Below the pieces are notes generated by a model. It saw only the letters and a program-made list of their open reading frames with translations. It did not search any database and was not told where the DNA came from. From DATFEN01 sp035691285 (GTDB lineage: Bacteria; Acidobacteriota; Vicinamibacteria; Fen-336), in NCBI GenBank assembly GCA_035691285.1, contig DASSJI010000186.1, positions 1 through 32,496 on the forward strand: a stretch of DNA of 32,496 bases. Reading direction: 5' to 3'. Made by a program: the position numbers and the translations under genes. This document shows, piece after piece, positions 24,159 through 31,866 of this stretch. The number at the start of each line of letters is the position of its first letter. Position 1 is the stretch's first letter.

Positions 24159-25808
24159 TCAGGTCTCGAGCCGCGCCAGGATCGCGCGCCGGATCTCCTC
24201 GTGGTTCCGCGGCAGGACGCGCTTGTTGCGGCACTCGTCCAGCGCCAAGAGCGTCATCCGGTCGATCGTCCTCTGGTCGCGCGCCGTGGGCAGCAGGTCG
24301 TCGAGGGCGGCGGCCAGATGCCGCTCGGCCAGGGCGCTCGCGTTCTCCCGGACCGCGAAGCGCCACGCCGTCGTGACCGCCAGCTCGATGTCGCTGCCGG
24401 TGAAGCCCTCGGTCCGCGCCGCGAAGGGCGCGTAGTCCTTCACCTCCGAGGGCAGCCTGTGCTTGCGCACCGTGACCTCGAAGATCTGCGCCCGGGCGCC
24501 GGCGTCGGGCATCAGGATCGGGATCTTCACGTCCGTGCGGCCCGAGCGGCGCATGGCGGCGTCGATGAGGTCGACGCGGTTCGTGATGTCGATGCGCAGC
24601 ACCCTGCCGCGCAGGGAGTTGTCGCCCCAGAAGTTGAAGGCGGCGGCCCGCATGCGCTCCGTGACCCCCGAGTCGCCGCTGCCCTGGTCGCGGCTGCCGC
24701 CCTCGGCCTGGTCCGACTCGTCCACGATCACGATCACCGGCGCGAGGGCGCGGATCGCGGCGAAGGCCTTCTCCTGGTTCCGCTCCGATTGCCCCACGTA
24801 CATCGCCCGCAGGGGCCGGAAGCGGACGCACAGCATCCCGCACTCCTTCGCGAAGCACTCGGACAGGTAGCTCTTGCCGGTGCCCGGCGGGCCCATGAGC
24901 GCGATCCCCATGGGCGCGGCGGAGAAGAGACCGCGCCGCATCAGGTCGGCGATCTCGCGCAGCTCGCCGGTCGCGTGCTCGAGGCCGCCGACGGCGGACA
25001 GGTCGTAGCGAGGCTCGAGGATCTCCAGCACGTCGCCGTACTCCTGGCGCAGCAGGTCGATCTTGCGCGACACGATCGCCGAGCGGTCCAGGGGCTTCGA
25101 GGCGGCCTCCGCGCGCTGGACGATGTCCTCGATCTGCACGAGGGAGAGGCCCCCCGTCTCGGCCGCGAGCTGCTCCGGGGTCAGCTCCCAGCGCAGCCCG
25201 GGTCGCCGCGCCTGCAGGTCTCCGGCGAAGGCGGCCCGCGCGGCGAGGTCCGGGCGCGGCACCAGCACCACCTCGGCGCCGCTCTGGCCTGCGTAGATCT
25301 CGTCCGAGACCTCGCCGGCCGTCGGAGCGATGAGCGCGACGAGGGGCCGGCGAGCCGCGATCTTCGGGTCGCCGGCCCAGCGGGCCAGCGTCGTCACGGC
25401 CTGGCGCTCGACGCCGCCGGCAGCGCCGGCCGGCGCCAGGACGTGGGCGTAGTCCAGCACCACGGCCACCGACGCGGGCGGCACCCGCTCCGTGGAGAGC
25501 GCCGCCTCGATCAGCGCCAGCGCGCGCGGCACGTCGAGGGGGATCGGGCCCTTGAGCCCGAGCGCCTTCCGGAACGCCTTCTCGCGGGCCGCGTCGGGGA
25601 ACGCGAAGCCCGCGGAGACGTCGTAGGACAGGACGATCGCGCGCTGGGCCGCCAGCCGGCGCAGGCCCTCGGCCAGCGGGACGTCGTCGCCCCCGAAGGG
25701 ATGCACGTCGCGGACGTTGCCGTGGAGCAGGAACAGGTGGCTGGCTCCCGCGTGATAGCGCTCCAGGACGGAGGCGGCGAACCACGACGGCAGGCGGACG
25801 GTCTTCAC
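24159..25808 (-). CDS. AAA+ ATPase, Ycf46-like, with degenerate N-terminal domain
   Basis: A 549-aa cytoplasmic protein. The C-terminal AAA module has Walker A MGPPGTGKS (305-313), Walker B VIVIVDESD (358-366), the loop GSGDSGVTER (376-385), sensor 1 DITNR (407-411) and arginine-finger candidates RRSGR (420-424), followed by an AAA lid. The N-terminal 270 residues look like a second AAA-type fold without Walker A (SHLFLLHGNVRDV, SVAVVLDYAHVLAP). This layout and GSGDSGV recall Ycf46-type ATPases; the assignment is my inference. The GTG at 25808 overlaps the propeller gene stop (GTGA), so the ATPase and the pseudokinase-propeller protein probably act together. Confidence 0.85.
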   Translation of the reverse strand: MKTVRLPSWFAASVLERYHAGASHLFLLHGNVRDVHPFGGDDVPLAEGLRRLAAQRAIVLSYDVSAGFAFPDAAREKAFRKALGLKGPIPLDVPRALALIEAALSTERVPPASVAVVLDYAHVLAPAGAAGGVERQAVTTLARWAGDPKIAARRPLVALIAPTAGEVSDEIYAGQSGAEVVLVPRPDLAARAAFAGDLQARRPGLRWELTPEQLAAETGGLSLVQIEDIVQRAEAASKPLDRSAIVSRKIDLLRQEYGDVLEILEPRYDLSAVGGLEHATGELREIADLMRRGLFSAAPMGIALMGPPGTGKSYLSECFAKECGMLCVRFRPLRAMYVGQSERNQEKAFAAIRALAPVIVIVDESDQAEGGSRDQGSGDSGVTERMRAAAFNFWGDNSLRGRVLRIDITNRVDLIDAAMRRSGRTDVKIPILMPDAGARAQIFEVTVRKHRLPSEVKDYAPFAARTEGFTGSDIELAVTTAWRFAVRENASALAERHLAAALDDLLPTARDQRTIDRMTLLALDECRNKRVLPRNHEEIRRAILARLET

Positions 25809-27295
25809 GGCCGCGGCTCCAGGAGCAGGGCGTGCACGCCGCGGGCGCTGCCGACGTAGAGCCGGTCTCCCTCGACCGCCGCCGACGAGGCCACGCCCCT
25901 GGGATCCAGCGGGCTGCGTCCCACGACCTCTCCCTTGCCGTCGAGGAGGTAGAGGTCGCCATCGGTCGAGCCCACGACGAACGAGCCGCCGCGGCCCAGG
26001 GGCGACGCGACCACCGGTCCGCGGGAACGCACCTGGAAGCGGATCGCGCCGCTGGCGCGGTCGACCCCGTGGATCACGCCGTCGTTGGCGCCGAGGACCA
26101 GCAGCTCGTCGCCGACGCAAGGGGAGGAGTAGAGCGGAGCGCCCAGCTCGGCTGACCAGAGGGAGCTGCCGTCGGAGGCCTTCCGGGCCGACAGGCGCCC
26201 GCCGAAGTCGGCCGCGTAGACGGCGTCGGCCGCGACGGTCGGCGTCGCGCGAACCTTGCCGGAGAGCGCGACGGACCACGCGATCGAGCCCTTGTCCAGA
26301 TCGACGGCGTGGAGCGAGCCGTCGTCGCTGCCGACGACGACGCGCCCGTCGACCAGGGCGGGAGAGGAGAAGACCGCCTGCATCTTCGCCTTCCACACCG
26401 GCTTGCCCTTCGCATCGAGGGCGGCGAGCCCGCCTGCGCCCTTGGCTTCCACGACGCCCACCACGACTCGGTCGCCGACCGGGAGCGGCGAGGAGCGCAC
26501 CACCTGGCCGAGCCGGGCGCGCCAGCGGACGGCGCCGGCCAGCAGGTCGACGGCGATGCATTCGCCGTCGTCGCTGCCGACGAACAGGGCCTCGGCGGTG
26601 GCCGCGGGAGAGGACTCGATGGCCGAGGCCAGCTTCAGCTCATGCAGGAGGCGACCGCTCGCCGGGTCGAGCCAGAGGAGGCGGCCGTCCGCGGTGGCGG
26701 CGAGGACCATTCCCGCAGCCAGCGCCGGCGAGGCCACGGTCGCGCCCACGCCCGCCGTCCACAGCGGTCGCAGCGCGGCGAGCGCCGGGCCGGCGGCGAC
26801 GCCCTGACGCTGGACGTCGCGTCGGAACATCGCCCAGGCCGAGCCCCGGGGAGGGGACACAGCCGTTTCGAGCGCGGCGAGCGCCTCCGCCGCCGTCGCG
26901 AAGCGCCGCTCGCGCTGCGGCGCCGCCAGCGCCCGGAAGAACGACCGGCGCGCAACGGTCGTGCCGGGGGGATCGGGCGGGCCGTCGAGCCTCCAGGACA
27001 CGTCGGCGGGCCGTCCGGTCGCGACGGAGGAGAGCAGCGCGCCGAGACGGAACAGATCCTCGGCGGTGCTGCCCTCGGCGGCGCCGCCCTCGAGGACCGG
27101 CGTGCCGTCGACGAGGCTTGCGGCCTGGAGGCTCAGATCGGGATGGCGCGGCGGCGTCTCGGCGTGGGCCCGTGCCAGTTCGCCCAGCAGGCCGCGGCCC
27201 AGCGCCAGGGCGTCGTCCTCCGGCAGCGGCGCGGTGAAGTTCCGCGTCACGCGCCGGAGATGGTCCTCGAGCGTCTCGCGCATTGCGGAGAGCAT
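25805..27295 (-). CDS. Pseudokinase-PQQ beta-propeller protein
   Basis: A 496-aa protein. Residues about 20-145 follow the C-lobe of a Ser/Thr kinase: ELARAHAETPPRHPDLSLQAA sits where ALAYAHxxGxxHRDLKPxN belongs, then VLEGG for DFG, DLFRLGALLSSVATGRP, and RRFATAAEALAAL. The HRD and DFG residues are gone and the ATP-binding N-lobe is missing, so it cannot be catalytic. Residues 153-496 are PQQ-type propeller blades, starting at WAMFRRDVQRQG and repeating units such as SSPALVDGRVVVGSDDG and LHAVDLDKGSIAWS. No signal peptide or membrane helix is seen. The ATG at 27295 shares TAATG with the reductase stop; an ATG at 27283 is the alternative. Confidence 0.85.
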   Translation of the reverse strand: MLSAMRETLEDHLRRVTRNFTAPLPEDDALALGRGLLGELARAHAETPPRHPDLSLQAASLVDGTPVLEGGAAEGSTAEDLFRLGALLSSVATGRPADVSWRLDGPPDPPGTTVARRSFFRALAAPQRERRFATAAEALAALETAVSPPRGSAWAMFRRDVQRQGVAAGPALAALRPLWTAGVGATVASPALAAGMVLAATADGRLLWLDPASGRLLHELKLASAIESSPAATAEALFVGSDDGECIAVDLLAGAVRWRARLGQVVRSSPLPVGDRVVVGVVEAKGAGGLAALDAKGKPVWKAKMQAVFSSPALVDGRVVVGSDDGSLHAVDLDKGSIAWSVALSGKVRATPTVAADAVYAADFGGRLSARKASDGSSLWSAELGAPLYSSPCVGDELLVLGANDGVIHGVDRASGAIRFQVRSRGPVVASPLGRGGSFVVGSTDGDLYLLDGKGEVVGRSPLDPRGVASSAAVEGDRLYVGSARGVHALLLEPRP

Positions 27296-28176
27296 TATCG
27301 GCCAGGCGGCGCGGGCCGGCTCGACGCGACCGCCACGTCGAGGGGACGCGGCTCCCAGTCGAGAGCGGCCCGGGTTCGGGCCGAGTCGAGGCAGGCGTCG
27401 CGCGGACGGGGTGCTTCGGGCGGCCGCAGGTCGTGGGTCGTCGCCGCGATCAGGGCGGTGGGCTGCCCGAAGACGGCCGCCACGCGCAGCCCGAGTTCGT
27501 GGCGGGTGACGCGCGCGCCGCCGCCGAGGTGGAAGATTCCCCGGGCGTCGCGCTCGAGGATGCTCTCGCAGGCCGCGGCGGTGGATTCGGGATCGCTGGG
27601 CGTGCGCCACTGGTCGGCGTAGAGCTCAAGCGGGCGTCGCTCCCTCAAGGCCCAGCACACGGCCTCCGTCGCGGTGCCGCGGGGGCCATGGCCGTGGCCG
27701 ATCACGAGCGGCACGCGCGCCACGGCGTGGCGGCCGTCGGCTGCGAGGACCGCCTCCTCGGCGGCGCGCTTGGTGCGGCCGTAGACCGACACGGGATGGG
27801 GCGCGGCGCCTTCGTGCCTCTCGTCGGCGTCGTCGAAGACGAGGTCGGTCGAGACCAGGATCAGCTTCGCTCCGTGGCGCGCGCAGGCCGCCGCCAGCCG
27901 CTCGCTCGCGCCGGTGTTGAGCCGGGCCGCCAGCTCAGGCTCCCGCTCGCAGCGGTCGGGCTCGACGAGGGCGGCGGCGTGCACCACGGCGTCCGGCCGG
28001 GCCGCCTCGAGAGCGGCCTCGGCGGCGTCGGGGGAAAGGAGATCCAGCTCCAGGGCGGCGAGGCCGGCGGGCACGGCGGCCTCGTGGCGGGCGGCCACCA
28101 CGGAATGGCTTCGCGCGAGGAGCGCCGCCAGCCGCCCGCCGAGGACGCCCGCGGCCCCGGTCACCAGGAGCCGCAC
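27295..28176 (-). CDS. RmlD-like NAD(P)-dependent sugar-nucleotide reductase
   Basis: A 293-aa extended SDR similar to dTDP-4-dehydrorhamnose reductase. It has the Rossmann motif VTGAAGVLG near the start, VVHAAALVEPDRCE, LILVSTDLVFDD (the STDxVFDG pattern) and the catalytic VYGRTKRAAEEAV (YxxxK). RmlB, RmlA and RmlC are not adjacent, so rhamnose synthesis is not proven; another nucleotide-sugar or small-molecule reductase is possible. The GTG at 28176 has AAGGA about 12 nt upstream. It is the first gene of the minus-strand operon with the pseudokinase-propeller, AAA ATPase and solute-binding genes. Confidence 0.8.
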   Translation of the reverse strand: MRLLVTGAAGVLGGRLAALLARSHSVVAARHEAAVPAGLAALELDLLSPDAAEAALEAARPDAVVHAAALVEPDRCEREPELAARLNTGASERLAAACARHGAKLILVSTDLVFDDADERHEGAAPHPVSVYGRTKRAAEEAVLAADGRHAVARVPLVIGHGHGPRGTATEAVCWALRERRPLELYADQWRTPSDPESTAAACESILERDARGIFHLGGGARVTRHELGLRVAAVFGQPTALIAATTHDLRPPEAPRPRDACLDSARTRAALDWEPRPLDVAVASSRPAPPGR

Positions 28177-28190
28177 AGCCGAGCCGTTCC

Positions 28191-28220
28191 TTGTCTTGCC
28201 GGTGGCAGCGGCCGTACAAT
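28191..28220 (+). promoter_or_regulatory. Promoter of the DUF4388-type gene
   Basis: TTGTCT (28191-28196), an 18-bp spacer and TACAAT (28215-28220) lie between the divergent reductase gene and the plus-strand ATG at 28242, 21 nt past the -10. No Shine-Dalgarno is evident. Confidence 0.5.
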
Positions 28221-28241
28221 CCGCCAAGCCTCCCGGCCCGG

Positions 28242-29318
28242 ATGAAATTCCCTGGCAGCAAGCTCCTGCATCACTGGGACCTCTCGACCCAGAGGATCAG
28301 TCTCGACGACCTGTTCCGGTCCTGCCAGCAGGTCGGCTTGACGGGCTTCGCCGAGGTGAAGTTCCCCAACTCGGTGGGGATGATCTTCTACTATCTCGGC
28401 GGCGAGGTGAACGCGCTCTACAGGGAGGGCTCTGTCGCCTACCACGGCCAGGCGGCCCTCGACCGCCTGCGCGCCCAGGTGACGGGCGACGAAGGCATCA
28501 TCTCGGTCTTCGAGCTGCCCCTGGACATGGCGCACCTCCTGCGCGGCATCACGAACCGCCAGCGGCTCAAGGAGACGCTCGAGAGCCGGAACGGGCTCGT
28601 CGAGCTGCTGCGCCGCATGGAGAAGTCGGAGCACACGGGAACCCTCGAGATCCAGATGGACGCCGGGTCGGCGATGCTGCTGCTCGTCCGGGGCCGCCTG
28701 TCCAACACCTACTGGGAGACGTCGGACGGCCTGACCTACGAGAAGGGCGAGGCGCGGCAGCGCCTCGACACCGCGCTGGACAAGGGGCCGGCGATGCTGT
28801 TCCTGTCCGAGTTCTCCCGGGACGTGTGGAAGACGCGCCACGAGGTGCAGACCTCGGTGCGCAGCCGTCTCGAACGGCGCGAGGAGAAGCAGGCTCCCAC
28901 CGAGAAGATCGCCGCCGAGGAGACGGCGCTGCGGAACGAAATCCTCGAAGAGCTGGCCGCCCAGGTCCCGTCCATGATCCAGGCCTTCGTGTTCGACCTG
29001 ATGACCGGGGCCGTACTGGCCCGCAAGGGACGCGGCACGTCGGCGATCCGGGTCGGCCTGCTCGCCGAGAAGGTGCCGTCGCTCACCGTGTACCTGCGCG
29101 ACCTGGTGGCCACCGAGGACGCCGACGAGGTCGAGCTGATCGAGATGTCCACCTCCCGCGTGGCCACGCTCGTCGCCATCGTGTCGGAGGCCCAGGAGGC
29201 GATCGCCGTGCTGGCCGACAAGGCCCAGCCCACGGCGATGATCGGCGCCGCGCTGAGCCGCGTGGTGCGCGCCTACGCCTCGCGCCTCCACCCGGCGCGC
29301 GGGGCGGTCACCGGCTAG
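28242..29318 (+). CDS. DUF4388-type signalling protein with roadblock-like C-terminus
   Basis: A 358-aa cytoplasmic protein. Residues about 12-100 (DDLFRSCQQVGLTGFAEVKF, MIFYYLGGEVNALYREG) resemble a DUF4388 domain, often linked to two-component and gliding or polarity signalling. Residues 112-195 (LVELLRRMEKSEHTGTLEIQ, MLLLVRGRLSNTYWE) look like a second copy. After a charged linker (205-230), residues 232-350 (EILEELAAQVPSMIQAFVFD, EVELIEMSTSRVATLVAI) fit a roadblock/LC7-like fold, which in bacteria binds small GTPases. The ATG at 28242 follows the TACAAT promoter. The domain assignments are by pattern. Its TAG stop is shared in a CTAG with the convergent SDR gene. Confidence 0.7.
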   Translation: MKFPGSKLLHHWDLSTQRISLDDLFRSCQQVGLTGFAEVKFPNSVGMIFYYLGGEVNALYREGSVAYHGQAALDRLRAQVTGDEGIISVFELPLDMAHLLRGITNRQRLKETLESRNGLVELLRRMEKSEHTGTLEIQMDAGSAMLLLVRGRLSNTYWETSDGLTYEKGEARQRLDTALDKGPAMLFLSEFSRDVWKTRHEVQTSVRSRLERREEKQAPTEKIAAEETALRNEILEELAAQVPSMIQAFVFDLMTGAVLARKGRGTSAIRVGLLAEKVPSLTVYLRDLVATEDADEVELIEMSTSRVATLVAIVSEAQEAIAVLADKAQPTAMIGAALSRVVRAYASRLHPARGAVTG

Positions 29319-30064
29319 TCAGCCATCACCGCGCCGCCGTTCACGCACAGGATCTCGCCGTAGAGGTACGAGGCGAGGTCCGACGCGAGGAAGGCGACGG
29401 GGCCGGCGATCTCCCCGGGTTCCGCGGCGCGACCGAGCGGGATCGAGGCGAACGAGCTGGTCCCTGCCTCGATGGCTTCCCGCGACATGTCGGTCATCAC
29501 CCAGCCGGGCGCCACGCCGTTGACCCGGATGCCGTGGGGCGCGAGCTCCGCGGCGAGCGACTTCGTGAAGGAGAGCAGCGCCCCCTTGGTCGCGGAGTAG
29601 TGGGAGTAATGAGCCTCGCCCCGCTGGCCCGAGGTCGAGGCGATCAGCACGATGGCGCCCGTCTTGCGCGGGATCATCACGCGCGCTGCGTGGTGGCAGA
29701 CGCTGTAGGCGCCGCGCAGGTTGACGCCCAGGGTCTCGTCCCACTGCGCCGGGGTCATCTCGTGGATCGAGGCGCGCTTCCAGATGCCCTGGTTCACGAC
29801 CAGGAGGTCCAGCCCGCCGAAGCGCTCCACGGTCGCGGCCACCAGCCGCCCGGCGGCGTCGTGATCCGACACATCGGCCTGGACGGCGAACGCCTCGCCG
29901 CCGACCTCCCGGATCGTCGCCAGGGTCTCTTCCGCCGCCACCGCGTCGCGCACGTAGTTGACGGCCACGCGTGCTCCCAGCCGGCCGAAGAGCCGCGCGA
30001 CGGCGCGGCCGATGCCGCGGCTCGCTCCCGTGACCAGCGCCGACCTGCCCCGGAGGCTCAGCAT
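29315..30064 (-). CDS. FabG-like SDR oxidoreductase
   Basis: A 249-aa classical SDR, most like 3-oxoacyl-ACP reductase. It has TGASRGIG (12-19), VNQGIW (in place of NNAG), N115 in GVNLRGAY, catalytic Ser in IASTSGQRG (143 or 145), Y156 and K160 in YSATK, and the C-terminal LCVNGGAVMAD. The catalytic residues are intact, unlike the SDR at 7722. It may be a fatty-acid enzyme, but no other fab gene is nearby, so another substrate is possible. It is divergent from tmk across 44 bp with mirrored TAGAAT elements. No Shine-Dalgarno precedes the ATG. Confidence 0.88.
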   Translation of the reverse strand: MLSLRGRSALVTGASRGIGRAVARLFGRLGARVAVNYVRDAVAAEETLATIREVGGEAFAVQADVSDHDAAGRLVAATVERFGGLDLLVVNQGIWKRASIHEMTPAQWDETLGVNLRGAYSVCHHAARVMIPRKTGAIVLIASTSGQRGEAHYSHYSATKGALLSFTKSLAAELAPHGIRVNGVAPGWVMTDMSREAIEAGTSSFASIPLGRAAEPGEIAGPVAFLASDLASYLYGEILCVNGGAVMAD

Positions 30065-30076
30065 GAGCGAGGCGCC

Positions 30077-30099
30077 ATTCTACGCGCGGCTGGTAGAAT
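30077..30099. promoter_or_regulatory. Mirror-image divergent promoter between SDR and tmk
   Basis: ATTCTA (30077-30082) and TAGAAT (30094-30099) form a perfect inverted repeat around an 11-bp centre. Read outward, each gives TAGAAT, a good -10 element, 12 nt before the minus-strand ATG and 9 nt before the tmk ATG. No -35 sequence is recognised for either direction. The layout repeats that at 6137-6159. Confidence 0.5.
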
Positions 30100-30108
30100 C
30101 CCGCGCGG

Positions 30109-30738
30109 ATGGCGTTCATCGTCCTCGAGGGGATCGAAGGCAGCGGAAAGAGCACGCAATGCCGGCGCCTCGCGGACGCCCTCGGCCCCGACGTCGTCGT
30201 GACCCAGGAGCCCGGAGGAACCGCCATCGGTCGGGCCATCCGCGATGTCCTGCTCGACCGCCGGAACAGCGCCATGGCCGCCGAGGCCGAGCTGCTCCTC
30301 TACTTCGCCGACCGCGCCCAGCACGTGAAGGAGGTCGTCGGCCCTGCGCTGCGCGCCGGGCGCATCGTCGTCTCGGACCGCTACGTGCACTCCACGCGGG
30401 CGTACCAGGGGTACGGACGGGGCATTCCGCTCGACGCCATCGACGCGCTATGGCGCATCGCCACGGGCGGGCTCGAGCCCGACCTGCTGGTGCTCCTCGA
30501 CGTGCCGATCGAGGTCGGCCTCGACCGCGTGCGCGAGCGCGGCGCGGCCGACCGCCTCGAGGTCGAGCGGCGCGAGTTCTACGAGCGGGTGCTCGCGGGC
30601 TATCGCCGCATGGTTGCCGAGGAGCCCGAGCGCTGGGTCGTGGTCGATGGCACCGGCGATCCGGCGGCGGTGACGCCCCGGCTGCTGGCGGCGATCGAAG
30701 CGCGCGGGCTCCTGGCGAGGCCGCATGGCCTTCGCTAG
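30109..30738 (+). CDS. tmk: Thymidylate kinase
   Basis: A 209-aa protein of normal length. It phosphorylates dTMP to dTDP in the cytoplasm for DNA synthesis. Motifs: P-loop EGIEGSGKST (7-16), TQEPGGTAIGRAIRDVLL, the DR motif SDRYVHSTRAYQGYGRG (thymidine site) and the LID region RVRERGAADRLEVERREFY. The P-loop lacks the Arg of some types and the LID carries arginines, as in E. coli-type (type II) enzymes. It overlaps holB by 14 nt, a common pairing of two replication genes. The ATG lies 9 nt after a TAGAAT element, with no Shine-Dalgarno. Confidence 0.95.
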   Translation: MAFIVLEGIEGSGKSTQCRRLADALGPDVVVTQEPGGTAIGRAIRDVLLDRRNSAMAAEAELLLYFADRAQHVKEVVGPALRAGRIVVSDRYVHSTRAYQGYGRGIPLDAIDALWRIATGGLEPDLLVLLDVPIEVGLDRVRERGAADRLEVERREFYERVLAGYRRMVAEEPERWVVVDGTGDPAAVTPRLLAAIEARGLLARPHGLR

Positions 30739-31816
30739 CGTCCTCGGCCACGAGCGCATCAAGGCGCTGCTCGACCGCGCGATCGCGACGCAACGGGTGC
30801 CCCACGCTCTGCTCTTCGCCGGTCCCGCGGGCGTCGGCAAGCTGACGCTGGCCCTGGCCTTCGCGCGCGCTCTCCTGTGCGAGCGGGGAGGCGCGGGCGG
30901 CCCGTGCGAGGAGTGCTCCCATTGCCGCCGCGTCCTGCGGGCCCTCGCCGGCCTCGACGAGCGCCGCGCGGCGGCGGAGAAGCAGTACGCGCGGCCCGAC
31001 GACGCGGCGGTCTTCGACTTCCGGCTGCACCCGGACCTGGTGCTGGTCGAGCCCCCGTCGCGCGGGCGACGCGCCGAGATCCTCGCGGCGCAGGCCGAGG
31101 ACCTGGTGCGCGAGACCTACAAGGCGCCGTTCGAGGCCAAGGCGCGCGTCTTCGTGATCGACGACGCCCACGCGCTCTGCGCCGGCTCGATGGTGACCGC
31201 GGCGAACGCGCTCTTGAAGAGCCTCGAGGAGCCGCCGGCGCGCGCGTTCTTCGTCCTCGTGACGGCCCAGCCTCAGGCGCTGCTCCCGACCATCCGCTCG
31301 CGCTGCCAGACGCTTCGCTTCGGCCCGCTGCCGCTCGCCATCGTCTCCGCGCGCCTGGTGCAGGAGGGCATGCCCGAGGCGGAGGCGCGCCTGCGGGCGT
31401 CCCTCAGCGCGGGGAGCCTCGGGGCGGCCCTGGAGCTCGACTCCGAGGCGTGGCGCGCCGAGCGCGAGGCGCTGGTCGCCCTCCTCGAAGCCGCGCCGGA
31501 GCTCGACACGGTCGGGCGCCTGCAGGCCGCCGACCGGCTGCGCGACCTGGAGGACGCGCGGCGCGCCCTCACGACGCTGCGCGGGCTGATCCGTGACGTG
31601 GCAGCGCTGCGGGCGGGGGCGCGAGCCGAGCTGCTCCTGAACGCCGACGTCTCCGCGCGGCTGCACAAGGTCGCCTCGGGTCCCCTTGGGGAGCGCGCGG
31701 CTGCGCTGGGGGAGGCCGTGGCCGAGGCCCGCGACGCGCTCTCGTCCTACGCCAACGAGGCGATCGTGCTCGACGAGCTGGTCGAGCGACTCGCCGGGGA
31801 AACCGTCGCCGGCTGA
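30725..31816 (+). CDS. holB: DNA polymerase III delta' subunit
   Basis: A 363-aa clamp-loader subunit. It has AAA+ features GPAGVGKLT (33-41), zinc ligands C52, C61, C64 and C67 (CEECSHC), VFVIDDAHAL, ALLKSLEEPP and the SRC motif IRSRCQTLRF. The P-loop keeps GxxGVGK, yet delta' usually does not hydrolyse ATP. An insertion of about 25 residues after the zinc module (AGLDERRAAAEKQYARPDDA) precedes FRLHPDLVLVEPP. It is co-transcribed with tmk by overlap. The length is typical. Confidence 0.9.
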   Translation: MAFASVLGHERIKALLDRAIATQRVPHALLFAGPAGVGKLTLALAFARALLCERGGAGGPCEECSHCRRVLRALAGLDERRAAAEKQYARPDDAAVFDFRLHPDLVLVEPPSRGRRAEILAAQAEDLVRETYKAPFEAKARVFVIDDAHALCAGSMVTAANALLKSLEEPPARAFFVLVTAQPQALLPTIRSRCQTLRFGPLPLAIVSARLVQEGMPEAEARLRASLSAGSLGAALELDSEAWRAEREALVALLEAAPELDTVGRLQAADRLRDLEDARRALTTLRGLIRDVAALRAGARAELLLNADVSARLHKVASGPLGERAAALGEAVAEARDALSSYANEAIVLDELVERLAGETVAG

Positions 31817-31821
31817 GGCGT

Positions 31822-31851
31822 TTGCATCCGCCCGCGAGCGCGTGCTAGAAG
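31822..31851 (+). promoter_or_regulatory. Promoter of the hfq-like gene
   Basis: TTGCAT (31822-31827), an 18-bp spacer and TAGAAG (31846-31851) lie directly after the holB stop. The ATG at 31867 is 15 nt downstream. No Shine-Dalgarno is evident in the short leader. Confidence 0.45.
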
Positions 31852-31866
31852 GTACGAAAGCCTTCC

